From the NCBI GenBank assembly GCA_037951105.1, contig JBAMJV010000905.1:159001-223000 (forward strand): a DNA stretch of 64,000 nucleotides, given 5' to 3'. This document shows, piece by piece, positions 1-12,937 of the stretch. A model generated the notes under the pieces. That model searched no databases and was not told the DNA's origin. It was given only the letters and a program-made list of their open reading frames with translations. The first letter of the stretch is position 1. Each line of letters begins with the position of its first letter. The position numbers and the translations under genes were made by a program. This DNA is from Echinarachnius parma. Lineage: Eukaryota > Echinodermata > Echinoidea > Clypeasteroida > Echinarachniidae.

Positions 1-245
1 GGGGCGGAAGGCGCGGGTGGCAGGGGTGAGCGGCGGCCGCTGCGACGTGGTCTCGGACGCACAGCGGGCAAGACGACAGCGCGTCGGCGTGCGATCTGAA
101 GCACGGGATCGTAGTCGCCTTCGCGTCGGGGGACGAGCGGACGTGGTGGTGGATGGACACTGGCTGCCGGGCGTGGTCGTTCCCGTTGGTCGGTGTCAGG
201 GGCGGTGTGCGGTTCAGAATCAAAGAATCGACGTAAAATGAGCGC
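1..245. other. GC- and CpG-rich stretch of unknown role
   Basis: The first ~240 bp are far richer in G, C and CpG than the AT-rich remainder. A 74-codon frame runs through it on the plus strand and others on the minus strand, but none resembles a protein I know. It could be the edge of a CpG-rich promoter or first exon whose rest lies before the window. Confidence 0.4.
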
Positions 246-1846
246 GACATCGTGATTGAAGGCGTCTTACTCGCGAGGTCTCAGAATGTCCAACTTAAAT
301 TGATACTTGAACCATTAAAGCAGTACAAGTTTTCAAAAATTGTTCAACTTGAATTGATATTTGAATTAGTACCATGGAATGAGTACAAGCGTTCAAAATT
401 TAAAACTTTGGTTAGACAACAAAAAATGTTGTAGATGAGTCTCCCTGGCGATAAAATATTGCACTATCCACAGTTTTATGTCGATCTTTAAATTTCGTTA
501 AAGCAATACTATCATTCTTTGCTAAGTCAAAATTGTCGACAGAAAATGTTATGGTACAACCAAACAGTTAACGATAGGATGAAGCTGTGAAAATTAGCGG
601 CGTGTTTTCGGCAAACGTCGAAATAAATTATTGCACTTGTGTTTTTCCCGGACTGCTCGGGTTGGATCAGAGGTGTCCGAAGACCACGGTCTATAGTATT
701 ATGATGACGGTCTGGGGTGGTGTCCCCGGATATATATATGACAGGAGAACTCGCGCCAAAAAGCGAAGTGAGATGTCTAAACCATGTCATCCACGCCTCC
801 CACGACAGGGGTATATATCAGGGGGGAACAAGTGGGTACATGGCATGCACCCCTTCTCGCCTTGTGTCCGGCTACTCGCGCCAAGACAAGTATACCCCGC
901 TCTCGTATTGGTCACAAGTCCTCTTGTCGCGCGCCCAACCAGCGAATCAGAGAACGTCTCTTGAGGGAGGCCCTCAGTTTTCTGTTTCTCCCTTGTGAGC
1001 CCCCCATGCACCCGTTCCTAAATACATCACCGACTAACCACTCTCCACCCCTCTCTATACAAGCCCCTCACATCAGCACCGACTACCAGTGATTTTGTGG
1101 TTTTACCTACCCCTCGCTTGCCCTCTCATACCCACTTTTTTTTTTTTTTAGTTACGGAAACATTCCCTCTTTTTCACTCTTCTCCACCCCCTCTCTCTCT
1201 TTCACGCTTTCCTCTATTGAAGTTTGGCTAATCAGATCACGTGACTGATGGTGGTTTGTTTTGTGTTTCGTCATGGACCGTGGTATAGCCAAGCATGCTC
1301 TTGTAATGGTTGTGATGTCACCAGGCTTATCGAGAGAAAGAAAAAAAGGAGAAAATATAAGGGGACATATACAAGGGAGAAAGAGGAGTAGAATAACGAG
1401 TGAGAGAAATAGAAAAAGGGAAAGAAAGACACAAAGTAAGACGGAGAGAGGAAGGGATAGATATGGCATATCGATAAGGATTGGTCCAGTCGAGTGGTCG
1501 GCGCGTGTCAGCCACGCGAGCTAACCAGCCCTAACTAGCCCCTCCTCGAACCGCTCTTGTATACACTGGATAGAGTGCGGTCCACTCTCACAGCACTATT
1601 GCCATGAGTGCCAGTCGCTGTTCCACTTGTTCGCTACCCCCTATAGGGGTGTAAGTGTGACCCTCTCTATTCTTTCAAAGGACACACCCACTCTTTCTCC
1701 GACCCCCCCCCCCCCCCTCTTCCTTAACTTTATTTTTGTTCTCTCATTCTTTAAGAACTTTTCTCGAAGATTATTTTCGACCTCTTCTCCCATATGGTAC
1801 TCATATGTTTTGATAACTCTTACGTTCTCTCCTGATATACCCTTTT
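246..1846. other. no gene seen; purine/pyrimidine-rich tracts
   Basis: It holds pyrimidine-rich sequence around 1120-1215, a purine-rich stretch at 1330-1460 and a C15 run at 1703-1717. Short frames here are not protein-like. Confidence 0.6.
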
Positions 1847-1847
1847 A

Positions 1848-2229
1848 AAAGGGATCTAGTAACTTTGTTGACAAGTGCAAAAAGTGATGCGTGGTTAATA
1901 AAATGTGTATTGGTGAGATCTCATATATCCAGAAAGTAATGTGTGGAAATTTCAAGTTATTTGGATGTTATTTGGCCGAGAAATGAGCGAAAATGCAAAG
2001 TGATATTCACTTACTCATTGCACTTACTTTGTACACAGCTGGAAAGGTCCCGTAGAAAATTTCATATCCGAACTCTTCAATCGTATATCTTTTGAACGAA
2101 ATGGAAATTTGAAAAACCGAAACCTGTCCCATGTCTGTATTGTTAATACGAATAAAACAAGGTATGATGGAATCGCTAGAATTCCAACTGGATTTTGAGG
2201 ATTTGGACATGTTACTAAGTCCCTTTAAA
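1848..2229 (+). mobile_element. family A MITE-like element, copy 1
   Basis: It starts AAAGGGATCTAGTAACTTTG and ends GTTACTAAGTCCCTTTAA. The inner family blocks CAAGTGCAAAAAGTGATG and GGCCGAGAAATGAGCGAAAA are present. The ends lie on TTAA-like sequence, and there is no coding. Confidence 0.75.
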
Positions 2230-2464
2230 AAGCTTCTATTCTATACTACCCGAAGAGTTTCATCCCCTCATACTTTCAAAGACTTTACATTTGTTCCTCG
2301 TATGTGTTGTTAACTTTCTTCGTGTTCACGTATATTTAGAACGTCCTAGTAGACCGTATTCTTCTTCCATGTGCTATTCGTGATAAGAACTCGCAGCTTT
2401 TACTCATATTAGTTACTTTGTGGTCTTTGGTCTCCGCCATTAATACAACCAACCACCTTCTCTC

Positions 2465-2836
2465 ACATTAAATGGATCTTGTATCTTTGTTGACATGTGC
2501 AAAAAGTAGTGATGAATGGTTGAAAAAATGTGTATTTTTGTGATCTGATATGTCTAGTTAGTAATTTGTGAAAATGTCACGTTAAACAGATAAATGGAAA
2601 TACCCATCACATCCCTAGTAATGAGCGAAAATGCAAATTTATATTTAATAGTGGATAGTTACAAATCCGAACACTTCAATCGTTAATATCTTTCAAACGA
2701 AAAGGAAATTTGACAAACCAAAACATGTTCCATGCTTTATCTATTGGTAATACGATTACAACAAAGTATGAGAGAACCACTAGATTTCGAATGAACATGA
2801 AGTTTTGTGGATTTGGATAATGTTAATAGAATACGT
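2465..2836 (+). mobile_element. family A MITE-like element, decayed copy 2
   Basis: It parallels copy 1 block by block (GTTGACATGTGCAAAAAGTA, GATCTGATATGTC, ATGAGCGAAAATGCAAA), but both ends are degraded. Confidence 0.65.
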
Positions 2837-2937
2837 CGCTTAAATGAATTGAGTCAAAGTGTTTTAATTTATTTGTGACATTTAAACGTGTAAAATTTTA
2901 AAAACTCATCTCAGAGTTTGCAATATCATTTAGATAT

Positions 2938-3087
2938 GGGCCTCGTTGCAGAAAAGGATACAATCGATTGTAAGTTACAATCAATTGTAAGTAATAAAAT
3001 GTGCGTGTTTCAACTAATCAGATTTGCGCATTTTAGAACACATGATCTGACTTACAATCGATTGTATCTCTTTCTGCAACGGGGCCC
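2938..3087. mobile_element. 150-bp hairpin MITE
   Basis: The arms of about 37 bp at 2938-2974 and 3051-3087 are inverted with three mismatches. They share CGTTGCAGAAA and GATACAATCGATTGTAAG. The interior is short and non-coding. Confidence 0.8.
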
Positions 3088-4611
3088 TGATGATACATGA
3101 CATATCTCTCTATTTTGATAACGTATATTGGTTTTCTTTTATTGGGATAGAGAAATAAAACCTGATTTATATTAATTGAATTAAATTTTCGGTTTGTTTG
3201 GTCAGGTGATTGTATGATTGTTCAAGAGACTAATACGCGTGTATGCCTTATTATAAACATCGTGGTGTCCTGTATGTGTGCTATTATATAGACATATACT
3301 TATATCCGAATTTCTTCCTAGCTCGAGTGTCAGTGTGTCTGCTTGTTTATTTTGAGGGGGCGTTATTAAAAAGAGATTAGGTTTGATTGTGGTTCATCGT
3401 CAATTTTTTTTCCTTCTACATGCAATGCCCTTGTCCCCATAATTATGCGGTTAAATCAAATAGTAGAGACACATGCGCATCATCCATTGTCAGGATGCTG
3501 TCTTTGATATTATACCACCAGTAAGGGTTAGGCCACTTGTTATTAGAGCGTTCGCCTACCATCATGCCTACTCAACACAACCTATATATTATCGATTCCC
3601 TGATACACTTCTTCAGTTGGCGAAATCAAAATATGACGCATGATGATGCGGACAAATTTCACACTCAATCACTCGATGATTCGATAGACAATTGAACACT
3701 ATGTAAGGAGGAAAACGAAAGGATTGATGATTCTGATTCGAAATCTAATTGCATGTGCAAAAAAATAGAGAATTTATCTCAAAAGGGGAAGGAAAATGGA
3801 CCAGGCATTGCTAGTTGTGCGAGTACCACGAATAATACACGATAGTGGTTTTAGACCCGCGCTAAGAAAACCGCACGCATCATGCCGGTGGTTTTCAGCT
3901 GGTATACCCCCTATTGCGCTCAAAAGGATTCTATAATACCCCCACGTTGCCTGCGATTTCGCGGGGCTCGCGCCCGTGGAGCGTTTCGGCTGGACGCGCT
4001 CATCTGCAGCCGTGTGAATTCATGGGAAGGTGGCCTGAAAAACAGTGTCAAATTTATACAAAATTAACCCCAAAAAAAGAGTAGACTTCAGACCACGGGA
4101 AAGCGTTCTTACATTATTATTATTATTCTAATATTGTGAATATACAAATAGACACATCAGTGGCGAGATTACTTTTTAATGACCCCAAATTATTATCAAG
4201 GATGTACAAAATGATATCTAGTGATTTTATTTCATTGAAAGTCGGAGTAGGTAAACTTTTTTGTGCATAATCTGAACCCAATGGCATACCGTGGTCGGAC
4301 TGATTTGGAAGAGGTGAAAAGCGGGGTTACACCTTATTCCCCCCCCCCCCCCAATTTTTATATTTTTGTTTCTGTGACATTATTTGGTGGGTTGGCGGCG
4401 GGGGGGGGGGGGGGGGGGTCACGTGCCCTCCGTGCCACCCTGTATCTATGTTAATGTTTTAATCGATTAACAAGAGCTATTTTCAGATTGGCAGACTTAG
4501 TTTCAAATAGGTAATTTTGTGGATTTCAATCATAATTCTCGTATAGTATAATAAGGCAAGAAATTGCTAAAATCTCAAACACTGTTGAACACAACTATAG
4601 GATTTGACAGT
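3088..4611. other. no gene seen; C14 and G19 runs
   Basis: AT-rich and without supported coding. A C run lies at 4339-4352 and a G run at 4400-4418, in a decayed repeat that begins ATGGCATACCGTGGTCGGAC at about 4280, a phrase that recurs inverted near 20375-20400. Confidence 0.55.
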
Positions 4612-5182
4612 TTAAAGGGATAGTTGAGTTTTGGTAGAGAGGGCGCTAGACTACTTTTTTTTTTTTGTGAGGTAATTAAAAACTGAGTGTAAAATTTGAA
4701 AGAGCATATTTAAATAATAAAATCATCTTTGTTTGATCAAAATCGGTTCAGAGACGGCTGAAATATCCATAAATATAACAATTTGTAATAAAGCTGGGGC
4801 CCCAGGTTTATTAGAGAATTTTGAACCAGCCGTTACAAATTTAAGAAAATGCTTCCTCTTTTCAAAAAGTTACAAAATAGGTATTTAAATAGTTGTTGGT
4901 TATTTATCTATCTAATCACTATTACAACAAAGCATCACATGCACAATATTTTATTTAAAATGGTTGAAACCGATGAGTGTTTAGAGAGCGCCCTCTTACG
5001 TTTTAACGGCTCTTTTTGAATGATAACATGATCTTTACTACGTCATTTGTAATTTTGTGTTCCTTTCTAGTTATAACTATCAGTTTGTAATGTAATGATG
5101 CAGGTTGATGCAGGTTTTGGTTACTAAAATTCAGTTTCACCAAAACTGTACTCTCCTTACCAGAACTCAACTATCCCTTTAA
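4612..5182. mobile_element. family B TTAA-flanked MITE-like element, copy 1
   Basis: TTAA at 4612 and 5179 flank the ends AAAGGGATAGTTGAGTTTTG and CAGAACTCAACTATCCCTTT. GAGGGCGC near each end is typical of the family. 571 bp, no coding. Confidence 0.82.
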
Positions 5183-5224
5183 ACATATAAATCCTAAAAG
5201 GCTGATGGAACGCATTTTGAAAGC

Positions 5225-5425
5225 TCATCATTATCATCATCATCATCATCATTATTATCATCATCATCGTCATCATAGTCGTCGTCGCCCTCCTCCTCCA
5301 CAACATCATCATCGTCCTCCTCCGCTTCCTCCTCCTCCTAATCATCATCATCATATCGTCATCGTCGTTATAGTCGTCGTCATCATCATCATCATCATTA
5401 TCATCATCCTCATATTTAACTCATT
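5225..5425. repeat. ATC/GTC trinucleotide microsatellite
   Basis: Interrupted CAT, CGT and CCT triplets extend over 200 bp and give His-rich plus-strand and Met/Arg-rich minus-strand frames without biological meaning. Confidence 0.93.
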
Positions 5426-6787
5426 TACTGCACATCTGCTTTAAAAGATCATCGCTTAATTCACATAATAAAGTCAATACACGGAGACGCAGAGAACGAT
5501 ACTGTAATGCAGTATTAGTTCAGACTCTCTAGATAGCATCTTTAACGAAATTCATTAAAACAAAATTAAACTGATATTTAAAAAAAGTTCCGGACAAACA
5601 GTCGTATAGCTAGGATCAAATAGGACAGGGCGAGGGGTGGGAGGGAGGGAGATGGGTGGGATTACGCAAAGCTTCCCACGATGAGCTGTCTGCTGTGTCG
5701 AATACGAATACATTGTTTTTTTTTATCAGGGAGGTGGTATTATAGACTCCCATTTCCCTGGTTGAATTATATATTTATATATATGTATTTTTTCTTCTTC
5801 CTATAACCAGATAGCAGTGGGCGAGAATGTGGGGGAGGGGGCGGGGGAGGGAAGAGCGGCCCATACGGGAGGAGAGGGGGGGGGGGGGGGGGTGGGAAGG
5901 GTGAGTGCCCCCATTAACCCCATGTATCACGTTTATATCCGCGAGAAGACCACTAAAGAGTCAATGGCCACACCGAACTAGGTGGAACATTCGTGCTGAG
6001 AGTGAAAGTAAAAAAAAAAAAAAAAGAAAAAGGAGAACAAATAGCTGCTTGCTTTCATCTGTTGGTCCATGGTCTAGAGAAGTGTGATGCTGCCCTATCC
6101 CCGAAATAATACCCCATGAAACTTAACCCCCTGAAACTCATTTACAAGTGTTCATACATTTTATAGTATGACTGTGATAATTCCATTTACATTATTACAG
6201 ATTGGCGCAAGAGTGTCATGAGTGTGGACAGGCATCCAGTGAAAACATGGCCTGTTTCTTTGGCAGACCAATACAAATTGCTTGAGGCTGCTGGTAGCCA
6301 AACGGTAGTACTATACAGTGCCACTAACCATAGCCCTAACCCCCAGTGGTCTTAAGTAAACCCCGCAAACCCCATTTGCCGGGGAAAAGTGTTAAAAATT
6401 CGCACCAAATGCGCGTAAAATGCCTCCTGAATTGTCATAATAATGTATTATCCCTTCATTATGTTCTCCTCTTAGGGGTCGATGGCTAGGTGACTGTTAA
6501 GGATCGTGCTTGTTTTTTCTCTGTTGTCGTCTTTTCCTCCCTTCTCAATGTTTTTAAGTTGGAGATTACATTATTTTGTTCTGCTGGGTGGCTTGGTTCG
6601 TGCTGTTGTTTCGCCTAGCCCGAGGGGAAACCCCGCCAAAAGAACACAAATACAAGCCAGAACAGGGTTGTATATTAGGGAGGTGAAACAAGAACTAGGC
6701 CGCACAAACCCGGACGTCGGCCCGCAATGATTCCTGCTCAACTGAGGCTTGTGATGTGAATTCCTGAAATATTGTCGCGTCCAAAAC
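5426..6787. other. no gene seen; G-rich patch
   Basis: It holds a G-rich patch at 5822-5900 with a G17 run (5876-5892) and an A-rich run at about 6010-6030. No supported coding. Confidence 0.6.
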
Positions 6788-7051
6788 TTAAAGGGATAGT
6801 TGAGTTTTGGTATAGAGGGCGTTACACAAAATAATTTGTTTGTGAGATAATGAAAAACGGCTCTTTTAACGGCTCTGTTTGAATGATAACAGGCTTTTTA
6901 CTTAGTCATTTGTAATTTTGTATTCCTTTCGAGCATGGTGCATGGAGTTATAACTATTAATATGTAATGTAATGGTGCAGGTTTTGGTTGTACTAAAATC
7001 CAGTTTGACCAAAACTGTACTCTCTTTACCAGAACTCAACTATCCCTTTAA
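6788..7051. mobile_element. family B TTAA-flanked element, copy 2 (short)
   Basis: TTAA at 6788 and 7048 flank the same family B ends (AGGGATAGTTGAGTTTTGGT and complement). At 264 bp it is an internally deleted version of copy 1, sharing AACGGCTCT and AGTCATTTGTAATTTTGT. Confidence 0.82.
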
Positions 7052-8042
7052 TTGTGGCTCATGTGGTGTAGCGTGGTCTGAATCGGGAGGGGGGGGGGGG
7101 GGGGGGGGGGGGGCATGCAAATTATTTTGGGGCGCACATAATGAATTCCTTAATTTTTTTCAAATATGTTCCTCTTAATTTTAAAACAAATTATTGGGGC
7201 GGGGGCGGCACGTGCCCCATGCCCACCTTAGCTACGCCCCTGTTGAGACGTATCCTCAACTTCAGGCTGCTGTTCATTTTGGCTTGATAAGTTTCCACTT
7301 ATTCGCTTCTCTCCCAAATGTCACGGATAAAGTCTGTAAATGTTGCTTCCAACTTGAGATATTATAAATTATACAGATATTTAACGTTGATCCGTGACGT
7401 TTCGTCCATGTACATAAACACAACACATTCATTGTGAAACAGATGGATCATATACCAATAATGTTTTTTAATTCAAACTTCTTCTGATCCCTCCACATTC
7501 ATATTGTCACAATGTATTTTTCTTACCTGTTCTATTCTCTGTTTTTTGTTGTATAATGTTGTTCTTGTTCTTGTAAATTTTACCTGTGTTGTGACTGTTT
7601 AAAAAAAATGATTTTATGAAATAAAGATGACAAAGGGGAAGAAGAAACAAAGACAATTTAACTCGCTTGGAAGCAAGACAAATATACCACGCTGGTTTGC
7701 AATTCTCTCAATTCATATACGTAAATCAGAGAGAAGAATGAGAAATGTTAGTTAACGGGGCTATAACCAAACAGGGGCTGCCCCCGGCCCCTTTTGTCAT
7801 ATGTCAAATTCAAAGGACTGTTTTCCGTTTTTGCCATTATTCCCGATATATACTCCTTGCGGCCTTTACCCCCTCATTTCTGAATGTAATGCATTTTAAA
7901 TCGTTCGTAAATTGGGCTGACATGCGCCGCATAAAGAGTTTAGATTGCAATCAAACGCAGTTCTTTTCTGTTTTTCTTCAGGGCTAAAGGTGAAAAGTGT
8001 GTATTGGAAAAAGAGTAAGGGGGGCAACCGAGCACGCGCATG
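7052..8042. other. no gene seen; G25 run
   Basis: A G25 run at 7089-7113 precedes a decayed GGCACGTGCCCC ... TAGCTACGCCCCTG phrase, probably the end of a fossil DNA transposon. The rest is AT-rich and unassigned. Confidence 0.55.
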
Positions 8043-8436
8043 TTAAAGGGATCTAGTAACCCTTTCGACGTAATTATTAAAAAAACTGACAAAGGGTTGA
8101 TCAAATGTGTATATTTTCTGTCATCTGATATGTCCACTGAGTGATGTGTGCAATGCATGATTCAATGTTGAATAAATGTCGTATGGCCGAGAAATGGGCA
8201 AAATTGCAAAGGGGTTTTGCTAACTATAATTGACATCAGTTTGTAAACACAGTTAAAACGATCCCCGGGCAGGTTTTGTTCAAATAAAAACATGAACATC
8301 TCAATATTGGGAAGAAAGAACATTGGAAACTCGAAGCCGGTTTGATACTAATTTATATTATCATATTATTATATTTATATAACTAGAGATACAAGTGAAT
8401 TTGGTCAAATCAGACAAAGTTACTAGATCCCTTTAA
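8043..8436 (+). mobile_element. family A element, copy 3
   Basis: TTAA at 8043 and 8433 flank exact inverted ends AGGGATCTAGTAAC and GTTACTAGATCCCT. It is 394 bp and non-coding. This copy shows the TTAA target duplication most clearly. Confidence 0.85.
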
Positions 8437-8682
8437 CATATCGTCCATGTTCAACACCTGTCCATTAGTTGAACAAAAATAAAAATAGAAAAGGAAGAGA
8501 GAGAGAAAAAAAGATATTCCGATTCAGAAAAAGGAACCATTTGAACAATTTACACTGGGCTGGGCCATCTTGTATTGCAGAGTTGCTGAATGGGGTTATG
8601 TGCAGGGTGAGAATGAGTTTTGGCCTAGTTTAGATAGCTCGTCTTTCATGTGTTCGGTAGGGAAAGTAGAACAGGAAAATAC

Positions 8683-9060
8683 TTAAAGGGATCTAGTACA
8701 TTTGTTGACATATATATATGCAAAAAATAACAAAGAGTTGATCAAATATGCATTTATGTGATCCGATATGTTTACTGAGTGATGCGTCATATATGACAAT
8801 TCCATGTTAAATGGATGCTATATAATATGGCCGAGTAATAGGCGAAAATGCAAAGTGATATTTGCGAACTCATTGCATTGACTTTGTACAATGTTGAAAT
8901 GGTACCAGGGAGACTTTCAAATTTAAGCATTTCAATCATACGTATCTTTATAGCGAAAGAAAACTTGGAAAAACCAAAATAAATACAACAAGGTATGTTA
9001 CAACTGCTAGAGTTCTAAGTGAAATTTGTCGATTTCGACAATCATACAAGATCCCTTTAA
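8683..9060 (+). mobile_element. family A element, copy 4
   Basis: TTAA at 8683 and 9057, ends AGGGATCTAGTACA and CAAGATCCCT, inner blocks GATCCGATATGT and GGCGAAAATGCAAAGTGATA. Confidence 0.8.
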
Positions 9061-9584
9061 ATGCACTTAAGTACACTGTCATCCGCAATAGATGCTGTAC
9101 AGAAACAAGTTACGTGACTCGACAACTGAATAAAAGAAATGAAATTGAAGTCGAAAAATATTGTATGATCTGTCCATTATCATAGAAGTATTTTATAATT
9201 CACCACAACAACAACATGACTTATTAGTTATTCCTTCTTCCTTTTTTCAATTATGTTTGTATTTACAAACATTAGAACTAGGCTAGTTGCGCGCACGGTC
9301 TTGAAGATTTGTTTTAAAAATATGATTTAATTTTGTTTTGAAAAAGAAAGAACAAAATAAATGTATATAATTATTGAAAATAGGTAGTGTATTTTAAATG
9401 TATAATATAAATATATTAAACTATCAAGAGAGAAATGTATGTGGTGACAAAAGTCAATATAGACTAATCGCCAAAAAGAACTAAATTACAACAACAACAA
9501 CAACATAACATTGCGTCAGTGTGCAGTACGCACCGTGCGCAAGGCCGCGTTCGTAAAGATGGCACCGCGTATCTGATTCACGAA

Positions 9585-9660
9585 TCCGGATTCGAAGCAG
9601 GGCATAGTTGCGCGAAGGGCAGAGCTTTGATCACATGACCACAACCCCTCTTCATATGTT
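9585..9660 (-). repeat. tRNA-derived SINE head, fragment
   Basis: On the minus strand a box A-like GGTCATGTGATCAAAGC is followed by a box B-like GCTTCGAATCC. The order matches the SINE at 29430-29582. A (CAA)n tract lies just before, at 9490-9507. Confidence 0.6.
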
Positions 9661-9739
9661 TTTTATTTGGGAAAACCTGGTCGAAAACAAGAGTATGACC
9701 AGGGTTAAACAATTGTTGTTCTTGTTGTTGATGGGAGGT

Positions 9740-9763
9740 GGGGGGGGGGGGGGGGGGGGGGGG
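9740..9763. repeat. G homopolymer, 24 bp
   Basis: A G24 run directly before the family B copy at 9777. Confidence 0.95.
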
Positions 9764-9776
9764 TAGTTGGGGTGGG

Positions 9777-10182
9777 TTAAAGGGGTAGTACAGTTTTTGT
9801 AAGGCTGAACTTTAGTAACCAAACCAGGACAGTAACATTATAAACTAATAGTTATAACTCCACCATGCTCGAAAGGTATACAAAATTACAAACGACTAAG
9901 TAAAAAGCCTGTTATCATTAAAAAAGAGCCATTAAAACACAAGAGGGCGCTTTTTTAAGAGGCATTGGTTTCTACAAATTTTCATACAAAATTATGCATG
10001 TGATGTTTTATTGAAATAATGATTAAATAGAGAGATCATCAACAACTAGATTTTGACCAAATAAAGTTTATTCTGCCATTAAAATTGCATGTTCTCTCAA
10101 ATTCGACACTCAGTTTTTAATTACCTCACAAAAAAATTGTGATGTGCAGCGCCCTCTCTACCAAAACTAAACTACCGCTTTA
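9777..10182. mobile_element. family B element, copy 3
   Basis: TTAA at 9777 and 10179, diverged ends AGGGGTAGTACAGTTTTTG and CAAAACTAAACTACCGCTTT. AGTCGTTTGTAATTTTG is inside as its complement. Confidence 0.78.
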
Positions 10183-11182
10183 AAGAGGGAGTGAGCTTGG
10201 ATATCTTTGGAAATATATATGTGGTGTAAGATGTGTTTAAGGGAACATGGCGTTGTGTATTTCAATCTTTATTAGAGGGCGTAGCTACGGGATAGGGGGT
10301 ATATAGGGGGTTAGAAATGGACAAAAATGGACAAAGGAAATCGGCAAAAATCATCTCAATTCCAGGTAAAAATTCTTAATTTTCGATCACCTAAAATGAT
10401 GAAGAACTTGTTTTACTTGCTTAACAGGTCCAAATCGGAAAGAAAGATGATATTCAAATCACTGTGCCCAATTATGAAAATGCAAGGTCTACCTGGTTAC
10501 CCCCACCCACCCCCACTGTCCAATGATAACAAATCCTTCCTATACACCGCTGTTTAGCAATATTTATAAATATGGACAGTCAATAGTAACTCTGATAAGT
10601 ATCATTAGGGGGAAATCTTCCCCTTACGCAACTCCTAGCATAGCACCACCGCTGGTAGACAATCGCCGGGTTCTGAGGGCTGCATAAACACGTGGAGGTG
10701 GATGGATGGGGAATAGACAGGCGTGCATGCAGCGGACAGAGACCAATAAACACCGCCGTACCACCGGGGACGGGATCCTTCAACAGAGGCTTAGAGTCAG
10801 CTGCGAGTCACGTCGCTTTAGTACATTAATTTCAGGGAACGGAATATATCAAGAATAACAAAATGATTGACAATTTACAATAATAATGTATGATATATGA
10901 TGAATATTCTAGTGCGGCTGGACATTTGTCTTATTGTAATCATGCCAATATGACACGATATGATCCTTTGTCAAATTAATATTATTAACAATAAAAAGAG
11001 ATTTGTACCAAATAATTGTCTTTGCATCGATTGTCGACAAAATTAAATATATAGCCAACATTTTTGCCGATAACAACGTGATTTTGGTTGAAAGAATAAT
11101 ATTGCGAATATTCTCACGAATTGCATGTTCTCATAAATGTATGACTATTACTCCTAAATATGTTTTGTTTTACATTATTATT
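10183..11182. other. no gene seen
   Basis: The sequence contains a GAGGGCGTAGCTACGGG phrase at about 10275 that looks like a transposon fossil. Short frames at 10327-10557 and 10580-10783 have no recognisable domain. Confidence 0.5.
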
Positions 11183-12412
11183 AGGTGGGCTGTACATCAT
11201 ACAGACCACCTCATAATTTCGTTAGAATTGCCTTTATTTATTTATTATTATTCTTTATTTTTCTTATTTCCAATCACTTTTTTGTTAGCAAGATAACTTG
11301 AAAATGGCTCAATCAAGTGCCTTGAAATTTGGCACACATATATATAGGCATATGGACAAAGCAAAATAAGGTTTTGAACCCTGACCTTGACTGATGACGT
11401 CATCTAGGCGCCATTTTGTAAAATTTTCTGAATATCTTCTCATGATCATATCTTCATAACGAAAAGTTGTTTCTCATTCATATTTATCATGATCAAGGTC
11501 AATATCCGTCCGGTCAATTTCAGGTCAAAAAACGCGCGCGCATGCGTACGTGCGCGCGTCAGCGCGCGCGCAAAATTTTAAAATGTTCAAAATCGTCGCA
11601 AATTCATTTTGGATACGTTTTAGGCCATTTTAAGCATTTTACGAAAAAACGCGCACACGCGCATGCGCGCGCGTTTTCGCGCGTACTGGCATTTTGCAAC
11701 ATAGAATCGCCGAATTTTCTCTGTTATCATATTTAGCCCATCTTTCCAAGCATTTTGATACCTTGTTCACCTTTTTCTGACTAGTAAAAACGCAATGAGC
11801 TTCCGTTCAAGAAACATGTCCGTGCGCGCGAGCTCTTGTAATACATAGCATATATGGGCAAAAACATGCCTATACAAAATTCATTGTAACTCTTCAGAAT
11901 GGATGGGAACTCCCAAGTTTTTTTTTATATTTGGATAGATTATGAGTCGGAGATATGATTTCATGTCTCATTTGACCCTCAATTAACTCATGGCGTCATC
12001 ATAATGGCCTCCGAACTCAAAATTTCAATTTGCATATTATGACGTCAGCATATTTTTGGAAAATTTATTGTATCTCTGTAAATATTGATCGATTTTCTTC
12101 CAAATTTTGATATGTTCTATCTGAGACAATTCTCTACAAATGTAATGATCACGATTTTTCATTTTGACAAAGGCATCATGGCGTATTTTTGCGATTTAAG
12201 GAGGTATGTCATTTTTTCACATTTTGCGTGTATTCTCTATGGGACATGACTTTTTTTCAAAACTGGATTCTACATTCCCGTCTTTCGCGACCAATATCTT
12301 CTTCGTTTTAGCTTCGTTTACGCTGAACTTCGAGTATGTTGTAGCTGAGACAATAAGCTATCTCAAATGAGCCCTTGATTATGTCTTTAATTTTAGTTCG
12401 ACCAGCCCACCT
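11183..12412. mobile_element. 1.2-kb non-coding element with AGGTGGGCTG inverted ends
   Basis: AGGTGGGCTG at 11183 is matched by its complement CAGCCCACCT at 12403-12412. The interior has CpG-rich alternating purine-pyrimidine tracts (about 11531-11571 and 11649-11690, GCGCGC/CATGCG type) and repeated TGACGTCAT-like sequences. No coding. Type of transposon uncertain. Confidence 0.55.
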
Positions 12413-12546
12413 ATACTTGTTCTAAACAAGTATTACAATTCTAGTTCTAATTCAATTTTACCCGTACAACGTACGGATACAAATTACAACAGCTTGACTT
12501 GAAGAACAATTTGAGTACCAAAAGACTAACCTACTTTTAAAACAGG

Positions 12547-12844
12547 GGGTGTTTCATGCAGATTCTAAGTTGAACTTAACTCTAAGTTGGACCTAACAAT
12601 TATGGAAAGCCGTTAGTTTCTTTGTACAATTATTGAAGCAGTTCTTTTGAAAAAGCACTAATTTGACTAAACAACAGTTATATTTGTTATTATCAAGGAT
12701 GCTTGATATTGTATTGATATACATTTTGGTTGAAAGTCTCAATTACTCGCATGTTTTGCTTTTGAATAGTTTTTATTCGAAGGCTACACATGGCTTTCCA
12801 TAGCTATTAGGTCCAAACTTAGAATCATTCTTTGTGAAACACCC
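12547..12844. mobile_element. GGGTGTTT-ended MITE, complete copy
   Basis: The ends are GGGTGTTTCA and TGAAACACCC. Subterminal inverted blocks ATTCTAAGTTGAACTTAACT and TAGGTCCAAACTTAGAAT, with GGAAAGCC/GGCTTTCC, identify the family, which is also present at 26145 and 39361. Confidence 0.8.
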
Positions 12845-12937
12845 ACTGGTCTGCGTGAAATGAAAACAAGTAGCAAGTGGAGGGAACTGGATCAAACGGG
12901 GGAAGACAGGACTCATCTGTACTCCTTGGCAGCTATA

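Noticed and set aside
17..241. 74-codon Arg/Val/Gly-rich frame as a gene
   Set aside because: GC-rich DNA gives long frames by chance and no family is recognised.
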